NCBI RefSeq assembly: GCF_000972385.1
Contig: NZ_JXTE01000015.1
Span: 67,864-131,863, forward strand
Direction: 5' to 3'
Length of the DNA stretch: 64,000 nucleotides
Source of the DNA: Streptomyces sp. WM6386
GTDB lineage: Bacteria; Actinomycetota; Actinomycetes; Streptomycetales; Streptomycetaceae
Made by a program: the position numbers and the translations under genes. The notes below the pieces were generated by a model, which was not told the DNA's origin, ran no database searches, and saw nothing but the letters and a program-made list of their open reading frames with translations. Positions 18,439 through 27,210 of this stretch are shown here, piece after piece (position 1 is the stretch's first letter; the number at the start of each line of letters is the position of its first letter).

Positions 18439-18565
18439 GAGCAACTCCTGTGATCGCGCCGGGGAACACACCCGAGCGTAGTCGACCATCCGTCGGAGCC
18501 GGCCGGCGGACGTCTGCCGCGGCCGATGGCGGGCAGACGCCGACCAGGACCGCAGGGAGGACGAA

Positions 18566-18913
18566 GTGAACGAGTTCCAGAGCGACCAGGTACCGACAGC
18601 CGGACACACCCCGGACGACGCTCTCACCGGATACCACGTGCGCGCGGTGGACGGAGAGGCCGGCAAGATCGGAGCGCATTCCGCGGACCTCGGTCCACAC
18701 CATGCGGTGGTGCACACCGGTCTCCCGCTGCTGGGCAAGGACGTAGTGATCCCGTCCGAGGCCGTCTCGGGCATCGACCACACGGCCCGGACCGTGCGCC
18801 TGAGCTGGACCAAGGGCCAGGTCAAGGCGGCGCCGGTCTTCGACGAGGAGCAGTACCTCGGCGACCCCCGCTACCGCGACCAACTCGGCGGCACCCAGGG
18901 CTCGGGCCACTGA
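18566..18913 (+). CDS. PRC-barrel domain protein
   Basis: This 115-residue protein starts at GTG 18566 after GGGAGG. The single PRC-barrel fold is seen in LTGYHVRAVDGEAGKIGAHS, HHAVVHTGLPLLGKDVVIPS and VSGIDHTARTVRLSWTKGQV. The tail FDEEQYLGDPRYRDQ is typical of actinobacterial members. PRC-barrels act as small binding modules, and these Streptomyces forms are often stress-associated, but no partner can be named. It is divergent from the GNAT gene. Confidence 0.8.
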   Translation: MNEFQSDQVPTAGHTPDDALTGYHVRAVDGEAGKIGAHSADLGPHHAVVHTGLPLLGKDVVIPSEAVSGIDHTARTVRLSWTKGQVKAAPVFDEEQYLGDPRYRDQLGGTQGSGH

Positions 18914-19049
18914 CCCCGGGTTGAACAGCGGCCCCCTCGGCGAGCGGGCGGGGGCCCGTCGGACTCACCGAGGGCGGCTGCGGAATCGTGCCCGGCGGGC
19001 CGTGCCGCGCCGACCGCGGCGACTCGCTCGGCCAACTTCCAGCCGCGGG

Positions 19050-19172
19050 TGCGCCGGAACGTACCTCCACGACCGGAAGAGCTACTTCCGCAAGACGTTC
19101 GTCGAACAGGTACCGGGCCTGGCCGAGCGGCACCGCCTCCCCAGCACGGCACTGACCGGCCGACTGCGGTAG
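19050..19172 (+). pseudogene. ISL3-type transposase fragment
   Basis: The + frame gives CAGTYLHDRKSYFRKTFVEQ, VPGLAERHRLPSTALTGRLR and a stop. RKTFVEQVPGLTERHRR is the conserved N-terminal zinc-domain region of ISL3-family transposases. Only ~40 codons remain. The rest of 18914-19291 is non-coding as far as I can see. Confidence 0.5.
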
Positions 19173-19291
19173 ATCGGCTGCCACTGGCCGCTGGATCTCT
19201 GGGTTCGGCCACTGTGTGCTGCGTGCCCCGGCTGCGGTGGCCTGTCCTTGCCGCACGGTACGGTCGCCCATGATCGACAAGGGGAGAGCAC

Positions 19292-19936
19292 ATGACGATC
19301 CAGAGGCCAGGACTGCCGCAAGACCTTCCGGACCCCGAAGTACTGTGGGCGCGATGGGCGCTCGTGGCCGTCGTGGAGGCGACCACCGAGGCGGAGGAAG
19401 GTGCGGGTTACCGGACCGGTACCTGGATCGACGACGAGGGGCTGCACCTCGACGACTGCGGCTGCACCTGGTGGACGTTCTCCCGCCTCGGCGAGGGCCG
19501 GTACGTGCTGTACGGCGAGGACGAGTCGAGCGGCTGCAAGTGGCACGAGCCGCCGGTCGACATGCTGGCGGGCGGCCCTGCCTGGCTTCCCTACGAGGTG
19601 CTGCGCAATCGCCTCGCGGGGAACGAGCTGGGCTGCGTCTACTGGTACGACAACGGTGCCTGGGCCCGCGCCCCGTACCCCGAGGACCTGCAAGACGACG
19701 GCCTGGACTGCGGGATGAGCCGGTTCGTGGAGCGCGATGAGGCCCACCGGCTGCTCGACGAGTACGTCGGGTACGGCACGCCCGGCCGTGAGCTCCTCAT
19801 GGAGCACGCCGAGAGCCTCCGGCTGACACCGGAACTGCTCGAGGAGCACGTCTCCTCGCTGGAGGGGGGCGCGCCGGACCTTCCGGCGATGACCAGAGCG
19901 CTCCGGCGTGCGGGGCTGGACGCTCAGCTCTCGTAG
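19292..19936 (+). CDS. Hypothetical acidic cytoplasmic protein
   Basis: This 214-residue protein starts at ATG 19292 after GGGGAGAG. It is rich in Trp, Asp and Glu (LDDCGCTWWTFSRLGEGRYV, ESSGCKWHEPPVDML), with no signal peptide or membrane segment. The C-terminus is helical (HRLLDEYVGYGTPGRELLMEH, ALRRAGLDAQLS). The first half resembles a small beta-rich domain that may read out a state (TGTWIDDEGLHL, GRYVLYGEDE). I do not recognise a named family and give no function. Codon use is normal for the genome. Confidence 0.7.
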   Translation: MTIQRPGLPQDLPDPEVLWARWALVAVVEATTEAEEGAGYRTGTWIDDEGLHLDDCGCTWWTFSRLGEGRYVLYGEDESSGCKWHEPPVDMLAGGPAWLPYEVLRNRLAGNELGCVYWYDNGAWARAPYPEDLQDDGLDCGMSRFVERDEAHRLLDEYVGYGTPGRELLMEHAESLRLTPELLEEHVSSLEGGAPDLPAMTRALRRAGLDAQLS

Positions 19937-20260
19937 GGGGCTTGGTCAGGTTCGTATGGGTGCGGGCATGTTGCGGTGGCGGGTGGGACAGGCACTGGTC
20001 CAGAGGCGGCACCGATGATCCCGCCAATGGCCACAACGCCCATTGCTCACCGGCAGGAACGGCCGCAGCCGTTCCCGCTCCGCATCCGCCGGATCGGCTC
20101 GCCCGTGCCCGCGACAACGACTCAGGCACGGAGCGGTCGCATGATCGCCCGGACAGCTCCTACGAGGGTGCTTGCCGCCGTCGGCCCGTCGAGCACGACT
20201 GCGAACAGCCCGGCACCGCGGTTGCGATGCCGGGCCGGATCGATGGTGCGGCTCAGGCCG
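19937..20260. other. Intergenic stretch, nothing recognised
   Basis: 324 bp between the hypothetical gene and the ribosomal-protein operon. No frame has family support and no strong hairpin was seen. Confidence 0.6.
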
Positions 20261-20383
20261 TCAGCCCTGGCGGGCCTTGAAGCGCGGGTCCTTCTTGTTG
20301 AGCACGAAGGTGACACCCCGCCGACGTACCACCTGGGCGCCGGGCTTGGCCTTCAACGAGCGCAGGGACTTTCGCACCTTCAT
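20261..20383 (-). CDS. rpmJ: Ribosomal protein L36, zinc-free paralogue
   Basis: This 40-residue gene reads [20 protein letters not shown] then [21 protein letters not shown]36 sits in the large ribosomal subunit. The zinc-ribbon form has three Cys and a His; this one has no Cys at all, which makes it the C-minus type that replaces the zinc protein when zinc is scarce. It is the third gene of an operon with L33 and L31 of the same type, 37 nt after L31. Confidence 0.93.
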   Translation of the reverse strand: MKVRKSLRSLKAKPGAQVVRRRGVTFVLNKKDPRFKARQG

Positions 20384-20420
20384 AGCCGTCTCCTTCCGGG
20401 GGATCGAACGGGGTCCACTG

Positions 20421-20681
20421 TCACGGGCGGACGGGAGCGGTGGCGCCGTAGCGCCTTTGGAAGCGCTCCACGCGGCCCGCGGTGTCCACGACGCGTGAAG
20501 TGCCGGTGTAGAACGGGTGGCTCGCCGACGAGATCTCGACGTCGACGACCGGGTACGTGCTGCCGTCCTCCCACTCGACCGTGCGCTCCGCGTCGAGGGT
20601 GGAGTGGGTGAGCAGCTGGAAGCCTGATGTGCGGTCGCGGAAGACGACCGGGCGGGAGAGGGGGTGGATGCCGTGCCTCAT
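20421..20681 (-). CDS. rpmE2: Ribosomal protein L31 type B
   Basis: This 86-residue type B L31 begins [20 protein letters not shown] and contains [20 protein letters not shown] and [18 protein letters not shown], the family signature. It lacks the CxxC zinc site of type A and is used on ribosomes under zinc limitation. The ATG at 20681 follows AGAAAGG. It lies 47 nt after L33 and 37 nt before L36 in the same direction. Confidence 0.95.
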   Translation of the reverse strand: MRHGIHPLSRPVVFRDRTSGFQLLTHSTLDAERTVEWEDGSTYPVVDVEISSASHPFYTGTSRVVDTAGRVERFQRRYGATAPVRP

Positions 20682-20728
20682 GGGGTGGCCTTTCTGGTAC
20701 TGGCGACGGGGAGCCGTGGAGAAGGGTG

Positions 20729-20893
20729 TCAGCGCTCTTCTCGGAACGGGACGTGCGCGCCGACCTGCGGGTCGTACTTGCGCAGGACCATTCGGTCGGG
20801 ATCGTTCAGTCGGTTCTTGCGGGTCACGTAGGTGACTCCGGTACCGGCCGTCGACTTCAGCTTGATGACAGCGCGTGTGGTGCTGCGTGCCAT
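20729..20893 (-). CDS. rpmG: Ribosomal protein L33, zinc-free paralogue
   Basis: This 54-residue L33 ([40 protein letters not shown]) has no cysteines, so it is the zinc-independent form. The ATG at 20893 follows AAGGAG. It is the first gene of the L33-L31-L36 operon. Streptomyces versions of this cluster normally sit under the zinc repressor Zur, often with S14 and L28 paralogues. Neither partner is found here, and I see no clear AT-rich Zur palindrome upstream. 20894-21313 is otherwise empty. Confidence 0.93.
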   Translation of the reverse strand: MARSTTRAVIKLKSTAGTGVTYVTRKNRLNDPDRMVLRKYDPQVGAHVPFREER

Positions 20894-21313
20894 GAGGTGC
20901 TCCTTCCGCCACCGCCCGAGCAAATTGACTCGGACATGTCATACGGCTTCTACAACCACGTCGGTCGGCGTCTCATTCCCGACGGTCACCGCTCTCGGTA
21001 CGGGCCGGAGCGGTACGGACGTGGTCCGGGCGGGCGTTCGTATCCGTCCGGACCATGGGGTGAAGGGGCCGTCGCCTACGCGGCGGAAGGCGCTACGGGG
21101 CTTCAGCCGAACGATCGTCCCCGCAGGCAATAGGTGAAGCCCGGGGACACTGCCCCCTTCACTCCCACGCCGCGCTCAACACGCCCGTCCCCGTCGGCAT
21201 TCCCGACACCCGGGCAAGACGGCGTTCACGCACACGACCAGGGGGCCGAACTCCGGGGCCACACCGGCGTGGGTCACCTGCCGCGCACCTGTGAGACGGC
21301 TGCGCCTGCCAGC

Positions 21314-22012
21314 TCAGCGTGCGTTGCCTTGACCCGATGGACCCTGGTGCATCCACGCGATGACGTCGAACACGCGCAGGATGCCGATGTCCTCACCGAC
21401 ACGGGCCTGGTCGCGGAGGCGGGCCAACTGATGGTGGAAGGCACCGTCGTCCGCCCGTAGGGCCGCGGCCAGTGCAGCCCAGAAGGAGTGGTCCGTCTTG
21501 GGTCGACCGAACAGTTGCTTGATGCGGATGTCGTAGATGGGGATGAGGTGAGGGCGCTTACGGGCCAGCAGTTTGCCTGCGATCACCGGGCCGCTGCCGT
21601 CAGGCTTGCCGACATACTCCTTGGTGGCCAAGCGCTCCCACAACTCCCAGGCAGCGCCGCCCTCTTTCATGAGCGCGTCGCTTTCAGGACTCTCCAGTCG
21701 CGCGTCACGAGGAATGAGCGACAGCAGGCGTGTCCAATGCCCATGAGGGTCGGTCAACAAGCTGATCGCCCCGTGCGCCTCGACGGACACGCTGAGCATG
21801 GTGATGGCCACCAGGTCGTTGCTGTCGAAGCGGTCTGCGACGTGCTCGGTGTCGCCGCCGCCCCCAAGTCGCTCGAAGTGCGCGCCGGAGTAGTACAGAT
21901 CACCGCTCGGGCGTCGTCGCCGGGTGAAGTATTCGACCAGCAGGCGGACGGCCTTCTCGTCGTCCCAGTAGATCTCCGGGATCTTCAGTTCCATCACCGG
22001 GACGTCCCTCAT
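21314..22012 (-). CDS. DUF6308 family protein
   Basis: This 232-residue soluble protein matches the DUF6308 family, which is common in Streptomyces. Landmarks are EIYWDDEKAVRLLVEYF, YYSGAHFERLGGGGD, SNDLVAITMLSVSV and KLLARKRPHLIPIYDIRIKQ then LFG. No catalytic motif or transmembrane segment is evident, and the biochemical role is unknown. The first Met (22012) has GAAGG close by; an in-frame Met at 21994 (MELKIPEIYW) is an alternative. It is divergent from the LLM gene over about 200 nt. Confidence 0.75.
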   Translation of the reverse strand: MRDVPVMELKIPEIYWDDEKAVRLLVEYFTRRRRPSGDLYYSGAHFERLGGGGDTEHVADRFDSNDLVAITMLSVSVEAHGAISLLTDPHGHWTRLLSLIPRDARLESPESDALMKEGGAAWELWERLATKEYVGKPDGSGPVIAGKLLARKRPHLIPIYDIRIKQLFGRPKTDHSFWAALAAALRADDGAFHHQLARLRDQARVGEDIGILRVFDVIAWMHQGPSGQGNAR

Positions 22013-22218
22013 ACACCTTCGCGACCGATGACACGTCGGTGGACGCTACAGCACCTGGTGCCCGCAACGGGGAGCACTTCCTGCAACAAGCAGCTCGCGC
22101 AGCTGTCGTCTCAGCGGAGCCGTGGGGACGCCCTGCCTCTGGAGGTCGCCACTGCCGGCCAACGGTGCCGCAGCAGCTCCCCAGGGAATGAACGCCGACC
22201 TTGATTGTTGAAATCGGT

Positions 22219-23241
22219 ATGAAAAAGATCGGGTTCCTGTCCTTCGGACACTGGACGCCGTCGCCGCACTCGCAGACGCGCTCCGCGGCGGATTCCCTCC
22301 TCCAGGCGATCGACCTCGCGGTCGCAGCGGAGGAGCTGGGTGCCGACGGCGCGTACTTCCGGGTCCATCACTTCGCGCGGCAGCACGCCTCGCCGTTCCC
22401 GCTGCTCGCGGCCATCGGCGCGCGCACCAGCCGGATCGAGATCGGCACCGGCGTGATCGACATGCGCTACGAGAACCCGCTGTACATGGCCGAGGACGCG
22501 GGCGCCGCCGACCTGATCTCCGGTGGCCGGCTCCAGCTCGGCCTCAGCCGGGGATCCCCGGAACAGGTCATCGACGGCTGGCGGCACTTCGGGCATCTGC
22601 CGCCTGAGGGGATGACCGACGGCGACATGGCACGCGCCCACACCGAGCGCCTCCTCGACGTGCTCAAGGGCGAGGGGTTCGCGCAGCCCAACCCCCATCC
22701 GATGTTCTCCAACCCGCCGGGGCTGCTGCGCATCGAGCCACACTCCGAGGGCCTCAGCGACCGTATCTGGTGGGGATCGGGCTCGAATGCCACCGCGGCG
22801 TGGGCTGCCACGCTCGGAATGAACCTGCAGAGCTCGACCCTCAAGGACGACGAGAGCGGCGAACCGCTGCACGTCCAGCAGCGCAAGCAGATCGAGTCCT
22901 ACCGCGAGGCCTGGCACACGAAGGGCCACACCCGCCGGCCGCGGGTCTCGGTCAGCCGCAGCATCTTCGCCCTGGTCGACGACCGCGACCGCGCCTACTT
23001 CGGCCGTGAGAGCAACTCGAAGGACCAGATCGGCTACATCGACGCCAACACCCGCGCCATCTTCGGCCGCTCCTACGCCGCCGAGCCCGACGTGCTGGTC
23101 AAACAGCTCGCCGAGGACGAAGCGATCGCCGCCGCCGACACACTGCTCCTCACCGTGCCCAACCAACTCGGAGTCGCCTACAACACCCACGTGATCGAGA
23201 GCATCCTCACCCATGTCGCTCCGGCACTGGGCTGGCGCTGA
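22219..23241 (+). CDS. LLM-class flavin-dependent oxidoreductase
   Basis: This 340-residue luciferase-like monooxygenase has a TIM-barrel fold that uses reduced FMN or F420. Family landmarks are MKKIGFLSFGHWTPSP at the N-terminus, VAAEELGADGAYFRVHHFAR, GTGVIDMRYENPLYMAEDAG, ISGGRLQLGLSRGSPEQVID and DRIWWGSGSNATAAWAA. The Met at 22219 is preferred over the upstream TTG at 22201; the ribosome binding site is weak either way. The substrate is unknown and a flavin-reductase partner is not adjacent. Confidence 0.85.
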   Translation: MKKIGFLSFGHWTPSPHSQTRSAADSLLQAIDLAVAAEELGADGAYFRVHHFARQHASPFPLLAAIGARTSRIEIGTGVIDMRYENPLYMAEDAGAADLISGGRLQLGLSRGSPEQVIDGWRHFGHLPPEGMTDGDMARAHTERLLDVLKGEGFAQPNPHPMFSNPPGLLRIEPHSEGLSDRIWWGSGSNATAAWAATLGMNLQSSTLKDDESGEPLHVQQRKQIESYREAWHTKGHTRRPRVSVSRSIFALVDDRDRAYFGRESNSKDQIGYIDANTRAIFGRSYAAEPDVLVKQLAEDEAIAAADTLLLTVPNQLGVAYNTHVIESILTHVAPALGWR

Positions 23242-23450
23242 GCACAGCGGTAGGGCGTGCCACGGAACGATGCGACCGGCCGGTGTCACCGTACGTGCTC
23301 ATGCAGTACACGTCCGTACGGCTCGTCCACCGGCCTGGCCGCCTGACCTCCCTGAGGGCCTACATGGCGGCCGCCTCAGCAACCAAGCGCCTGGCTCTGA
23401 CGAAACTGCTGGCCACGTGACTGTGGGCTTGTCCGCTCGCTCGTCTGGTT

Positions 23451-23850
23451 GTGGGGAAACGTGAGTCGCGGCCGTGGATCGCGTCGCATGAACTGTGGTC
23501 GCTGATCGAGCCGTTGCCGCCCGGAACGGGTCCGGGAGCCTGGAACGAGGCCGGCGCCTGGGAGCAACTCCATGTGGTGCTGCTGGGGAAACTGCGCTCG
23601 AAGGACAAGCTGGACCGGTCCCGCGCGGTGATCGACTCCTCGCACTTCCGCGCGGCCCGCAGTGGCCCAAACAAGCGGGCCCAGCCGGGCAGCAAGCACC
23701 ACCTCGTCGTCGACGGCCAGGGCATCCCGCTCACGGTGTCGCTGACCGACGACAACCGCAACGGCGTCACCCGACTCCTGCCCTTGCTCGACAAGATCCC
23801 AGCCGTCGCAGGCCGGGCCGACAGACCCCGCCGCCTGCTCTCGCACGCGG
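23451..23850 (+). pseudogene. IS5-type transposase with internal deletions
   Basis: The + frame reads VGKRESRPWIASHELWSLIE, then jumps to AWNEAGAWEQLHVVLLGKLR, KDKLDRSRAVIDSSH, and KHHLVVDGQGIPLTVSLTDD then NRNGVTRLLPLLDKIP. Order and motifs match IS5-family transposases, but the segment between ELWSLIEPL and AWNEAG is deleted, as is part after AVIDSSH. The C-terminal half is absent. The frame continues to 24896 only by chance. 23242-23450 is unrecognised. Confidence 0.75.
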
Positions 23851-23929
23851 ACCCGCTGGGAACGACGCGACGCCATCCTCGAGATGACCGACACCATCCA
23901 CGAGATGCTCGCCGAGCGGCAGTTGCTGC

Positions 23930-24300
23930 CCCCGCAGGATCCCTGCGGGGTCAGCAACTGCCGCAGCGCCTCCCGCAGCGCGGGTATCGCCAGGTTGGGC
24001 ACGCCGCGCTCGACGCACGCGTATCCAAAGTCGTAGAGCGTGCGGGCCATGCCCGGCGGGGGTCAGGGCGTCGGCGGCGGTCCTCAGGTCGTCGAAGCCT
24101 GCACTCCTGGCGGCCCGGGCGGCCACGAGTGCGAGCTCGTCGATCGGCAGGTCGTCGGTGCCATGCCGCAACTGGCGCAGGGCACCCGGGACGTCCCCCT
24201 CATCGAGGGCCTGCCAAGCCTGGAGGAGTTCAGGGGTCTTGGGGCGGCGATTCCCGCGCGAGAATATGCCAAGGATCTTCTCCGGTGATCGCTGTCCCCC
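23930..24300 (-). pseudogene. Remnant of an unknown, repeat-like helical protein gene
   Basis: Minus-strand frames give EKILGIFSRGNRRPKTPELL, QAWQALDEGDVPGALRQLRH, DELALVAARAARSAGFDDLR and, after a frame change at about 24045, TLYDFGYACVERGVPNLAIP then ALREALRQLL. The helical pattern (alternating LALVAARAAR, YDFGYACVERG, ALREAL) looks like tetratricopeptide-type repeats in Streptomyces proteins. Its 3' end merges with the IS5 remnant. The function is unknown. 24301-24608 is non-coding. Confidence 0.4.
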
Positions 24301-24608
24301 TCAACCGCATTACGCGGGCGGGAAACAGGCCGCCACATCACCGACAACCCGGTAAGGATGGCGACTCGAACCCCCTGCGGATCATTTCGGTTCGACGATC
24401 ATGCGATCGCGGCTCGTCACCTCACCATTCCCAGCCGCCGACGGAGCCAGCGTTGTGGCCGAGTCCTTCTCGCCCATCCGACAAAGACTGGCGCAGCCGA
24501 GGAAGTCGTGAACATGGGATCGCCTTGAGGGGGAAATCGGACACGGAAGCCAACAGTGAGAAGCCGAGCGGTCCATCGGTCCGCGCAAGCGACAACTGGG
24601 AGTGTCCA

Positions 24609-24896
24609 ATGACGAGTTACGGCGGATCTTCTGCTGCGTCTGCAGGTTCACGCACCAATGGTCTGGCGATCGCGAGTCTGTGCTGCGGTATCGTCGGGCT
24701 GTTCATACTGAACATCATTCTGGGCCCCTTGGCCATCGTTTTCGGCGCTGTCGCTCGCCGTCAGTCGGCGGTGAAGGCGGGCGGAGGAATGGCGAAGGCC
24801 GGAATCATCCTCGGTATCGTCGACGTGGTTGTGTGGATAGTGCTCCTCATCGTGGCCGCCAACAACGGTGGATTCGGTTGGTACGTGGGCGGCTAG
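24609..24896 (+). CDS. DUF4190 small membrane protein
   Basis: This 95-residue protein starts at ATG 24609 after GGGAG. The DUF4190 core is NGLAIASLCCGIVGLFILNI then ILGPLAIVFGAVARRQ, followed by GGGMAKAGIILGIVDVVVWI. It is two membrane helices joined by a short basic loop (ARRQSAVKAGGG), with a Ser/Gly-rich N-terminal tail facing the cytoplasm. Such proteins are widespread in actinobacteria with no known biochemical role. It is the only intact gene in a decayed stretch. Confidence 0.85.
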   Translation: MTSYGGSSAASAGSRTNGLAIASLCCGIVGLFILNIILGPLAIVFGAVARRQSAVKAGGGMAKAGIILGIVDVVVWIVLLIVAANNGGFGWYVGG

Positions 24897-25266
24897 CACT
24901 CTGACCTCACGAACCCATCGGTCGGCGGTCTTGCCGGTGATGCATGGGGCGGCGCCCAAGCCGAGTCAGAGACAGGGCAGTTGCACGTGCTGGGGTGTGA
25001 TCAGGTTGACAGGCCGAGGAACACCTCACGGATGCCGTCCCCATGCTCTCGACGGACGCGTAGGCACCCGAAAATTTTGGAGTCACGGAATACTCCGAGG
25101 TCGGACGGCCGGGGCCCCTTTCACAGATCAAGTCACGGAACTCGTGCCGTTGCAGAAGGCTTCTGCATTCGTCGCGGTCGAACCCGAGAGGGCTGGGCCA
25201 GCCGTGAGGGCGTGGCGGCCTTCCTGGAGGTTGGCGCCGGAGTTGGCGTTCCGCCGGGAGTCCGGT
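24897..25266. other. Intergenic stretch, nothing recognised
   Basis: 370 bp downstream of the DUF4190 gene and the GH30 gene, which converge here. No supported frame and no clear hairpin were seen. Confidence 0.6.
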
Positions 25267-26574
25267 TCAGCGGATCACGAACGTCATCGCGCTTTGAGCG
25301 GGCAGCGCGACGGTGAAGGAGCCGTTCGACATGCCGGTCGTGCCCTGGGACGTGACGTTCCTGCTCGCATCGGTCAGCCAGGAAGCAACAGTGGATCCGG
25401 CGCCGTTCGCCAGGGTGAACTGCTGACTCACCGCAGCGCTCCCCTTGTTCACCGCGACGACGACCGTGGAGCCGCCGCCCCGGTACGCGGAGACGTAGAC
25501 GTTCGTCGCCGGATTCGCCGTCGCCCCGATCCGCACATATCCGGGTCGCACGAACCTGGCGAAGTGCGCCATGGCGGCGCCACGCTTGCTGATCTTGCCG
25601 TCCTCACGCATGGGGCCGTAACTGCGCCGGATGTACCACCAGATGTAGGCCTGGAACTCGGCCTCCACCATGGCCCGGTGGATGTGCTCCCCCACATCGA
25701 GCGCCTGCGGCCAAAGGTCCGCCGAATCCGAGCTGTTGGGGTAGTACACCTCCGTCATCCACAGCTCCTTGCCCGCGCCCTTCTGCTTGAAGAGGGGATA
25801 AGGGAAGTTCGCAAACGACGTGCCGTAGAGGTGGGCTCCGATCACGTCCACGTTGGCGAGCGCCACCGGGTCGTTGAGGATCGGGTCCGACATGTTCTTC
25901 AGGTACTGGAAGGACTCCGGCGCAATGACCCTGGTGCCGATCGAGCCGGCGTTCTCGCGCAGGAACCGGACCATTTCGGCGGGGGTCCACCACGTCCAGT
26001 CATGTGCGTAGTCGGGCTCGTTCTGCACCGAAATGCCGTACAGATTCACTCCGTTGTTCCGGAGGTGGGTGGTGAAGTCGTTCAGGTGCTGGGCGTAGGC
26101 GCCGTACATGCTGTACTTGAGACGTCGCGCGTCGGTCTGGCTGCCGCGGACGAAGGTCTCCACCATGGAGGCGGGCGGATTCCAGGGTGACGCGATGACG
26201 GCGGCTCCGAGTTCCGCCGCGCGTTTCGCCGTCGCCAGATCTCGGCTCCAGGCTGCCCGGTCCTCGGGCACAGGGATCCGCAACAGGGTGAAACCCAACT
26301 GGCCGTCGCCGGTCCCGAATGCCATGTCCCGCTGAGCCGCCGTGAGATCGCCGATCCACGCGGCGTGGGCCATACCGCCGAAGCCGCGGATCGTCTGCCG
26401 CGTTGCCGACGGATCGATGACCGCCGCGGCGGCTGCCGCCATGACCCCGGCGTCAGAGGCCCTCGCGACCGACGCCGTGGCGGTGAGGACGGGTAGGGCC
26501 CCCATCGTCGCCACGATGGCCCTCCGGCTCGGTAATCTCCGCCCCTCGAAGGGCTCATTCTGACTCTGTGTCAT
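25267..26574 (-). CDS. Secreted GH30 glucuronoxylanase
   Basis: This 435-residue glycoside hydrolase family 30 enzyme, subfamily 8-like, cuts glucuronoxylan at sites set by a methylglucuronic acid side chain. A twin-arginine-like signal (LPSRRAIVATMGALPVL, cut near 40) exports it. The acid/base is Glu186 (ISVQNEPDY) and the nucleophile Glu275 (LWMTEVYY). The WWYIRRSYG motif (312-320) is the subfamily-8 hallmark that holds the glucuronate. A side beta-domain forms the last ~90 residues. ATG 26574 follows GAGGAGGAG. The upstream region carries a perfect CebR-type palindrome at 26646-26661. Confidence 0.9.
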   Translation of the reverse strand: MTQSQNEPFEGRRLPSRRAIVATMGALPVLTATASVARASDAGVMAAAAAAVIDPSATRQTIRGFGGMAHAAWIGDLTAAQRDMAFGTGDGQLGFTLLRIPVPEDRAAWSRDLATAKRAAELGAAVIASPWNPPASMVETFVRGSQTDARRLKYSMYGAYAQHLNDFTTHLRNNGVNLYGISVQNEPDYAHDWTWWTPAEMVRFLRENAGSIGTRVIAPESFQYLKNMSDPILNDPVALANVDVIGAHLYGTSFANFPYPLFKQKGAGKELWMTEVYYPNSSDSADLWPQALDVGEHIHRAMVEAEFQAYIWWYIRRSYGPMREDGKISKRGAAMAHFARFVRPGYVRIGATANPATNVYVSAYRGGGSTVVVAVNKGSAAVSQQFTLANGAGSTVASWLTDASRNVTSQGTTGMSNGSFTVALPAQSAMTFVIR

Positions 26575-26645
26575 GTCTCCTCCTCTTGGCTGCAGCTCCT
26601 GCGCCGGACCTTCGCGGCTGCGCCTGCCCGAACGGGAGCGGGCGT

Positions 26646-26661
26646 ATGGGAGCGCTCCCAT
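26646..26661. promoter_or_regulatory. CebR-type operator upstream of the GH30 gene
   Basis: TGGGAGCGCTCCCA at 26647-26660, extended by one A:T pair on each side, is a perfect palindrome. It is identical to the 14-bp site bound by the LacI-family cellobiose repressor CebR in Streptomyces. It lies 72 nt upstream of the xylanase start codon. The rest of 26575-27210 has no other supported feature. Confidence 0.85.
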
Positions 26662-27210
26662 TGCCATGAATGAGCACACGCGAGCTGTCTCGACGGTACG
26701 TGGTGTCGATCATCACCCCGGGACCGCTCTGCGGAGCACCGGGCGCCAACGTCGTTCGATATCATGAACGTTGTCCAAGTGGCAGACCTGACGAAAGCTA
26801 ACGAGGCCAGTCACCACGGTCAAGCCCCACGACACACCCACTCCACTGTGGCGCCCCTACACCTACAGGGTGGCGGCGGCTCCGGCGCAACAGCAGCCGC
26901 ACCCGGTTCGGCGGCTACGCGCCCGTGGCCGACTGGAAAACCTACTTGCTCGCTCCGGTCGGTCATGGAAAAGTGTGCCGCGCTCTACGACCTTGCAGAC
27001 ACACGCATGACGAGGAACGAAGCCTATGTTCTCGGCGTCCCCCAGCGGTCGCCGTCGGCCCTGAGTGCCCGCTCCGCGGCAGCCTCAGCCGGCCACGCTG
27101 TTCCCCACGGCGGCCCCACGATGCGATGCCTGACGCATCGCCACTCTCCGCCCCGAGCGTCCAAGGTTCGCCGGGGGCTCCTCCAGAGACTTCGTGAGGT
27201 CACACCCATC

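Noticed and set aside
20894..20960. Zur box upstream of the L33 gene
   Set aside because: No AT-rich palindrome of the expected type. Only a short GACATGTC palindrome is present.
24330..24400. tRNA-like T-loop (GGTTCGAGTC) on the minus strand
   Set aside because: The T-stem does not pair and no anticodon arm or acceptor stem could be built.
23451..24896. 481-codon + frame that could be read as a transposase-membrane-protein fusion
   Set aside because: The middle is unrelated sequence in shadow of a minus remnant. The DUF4190 gene has its own start and ribosome binding site at 24609.
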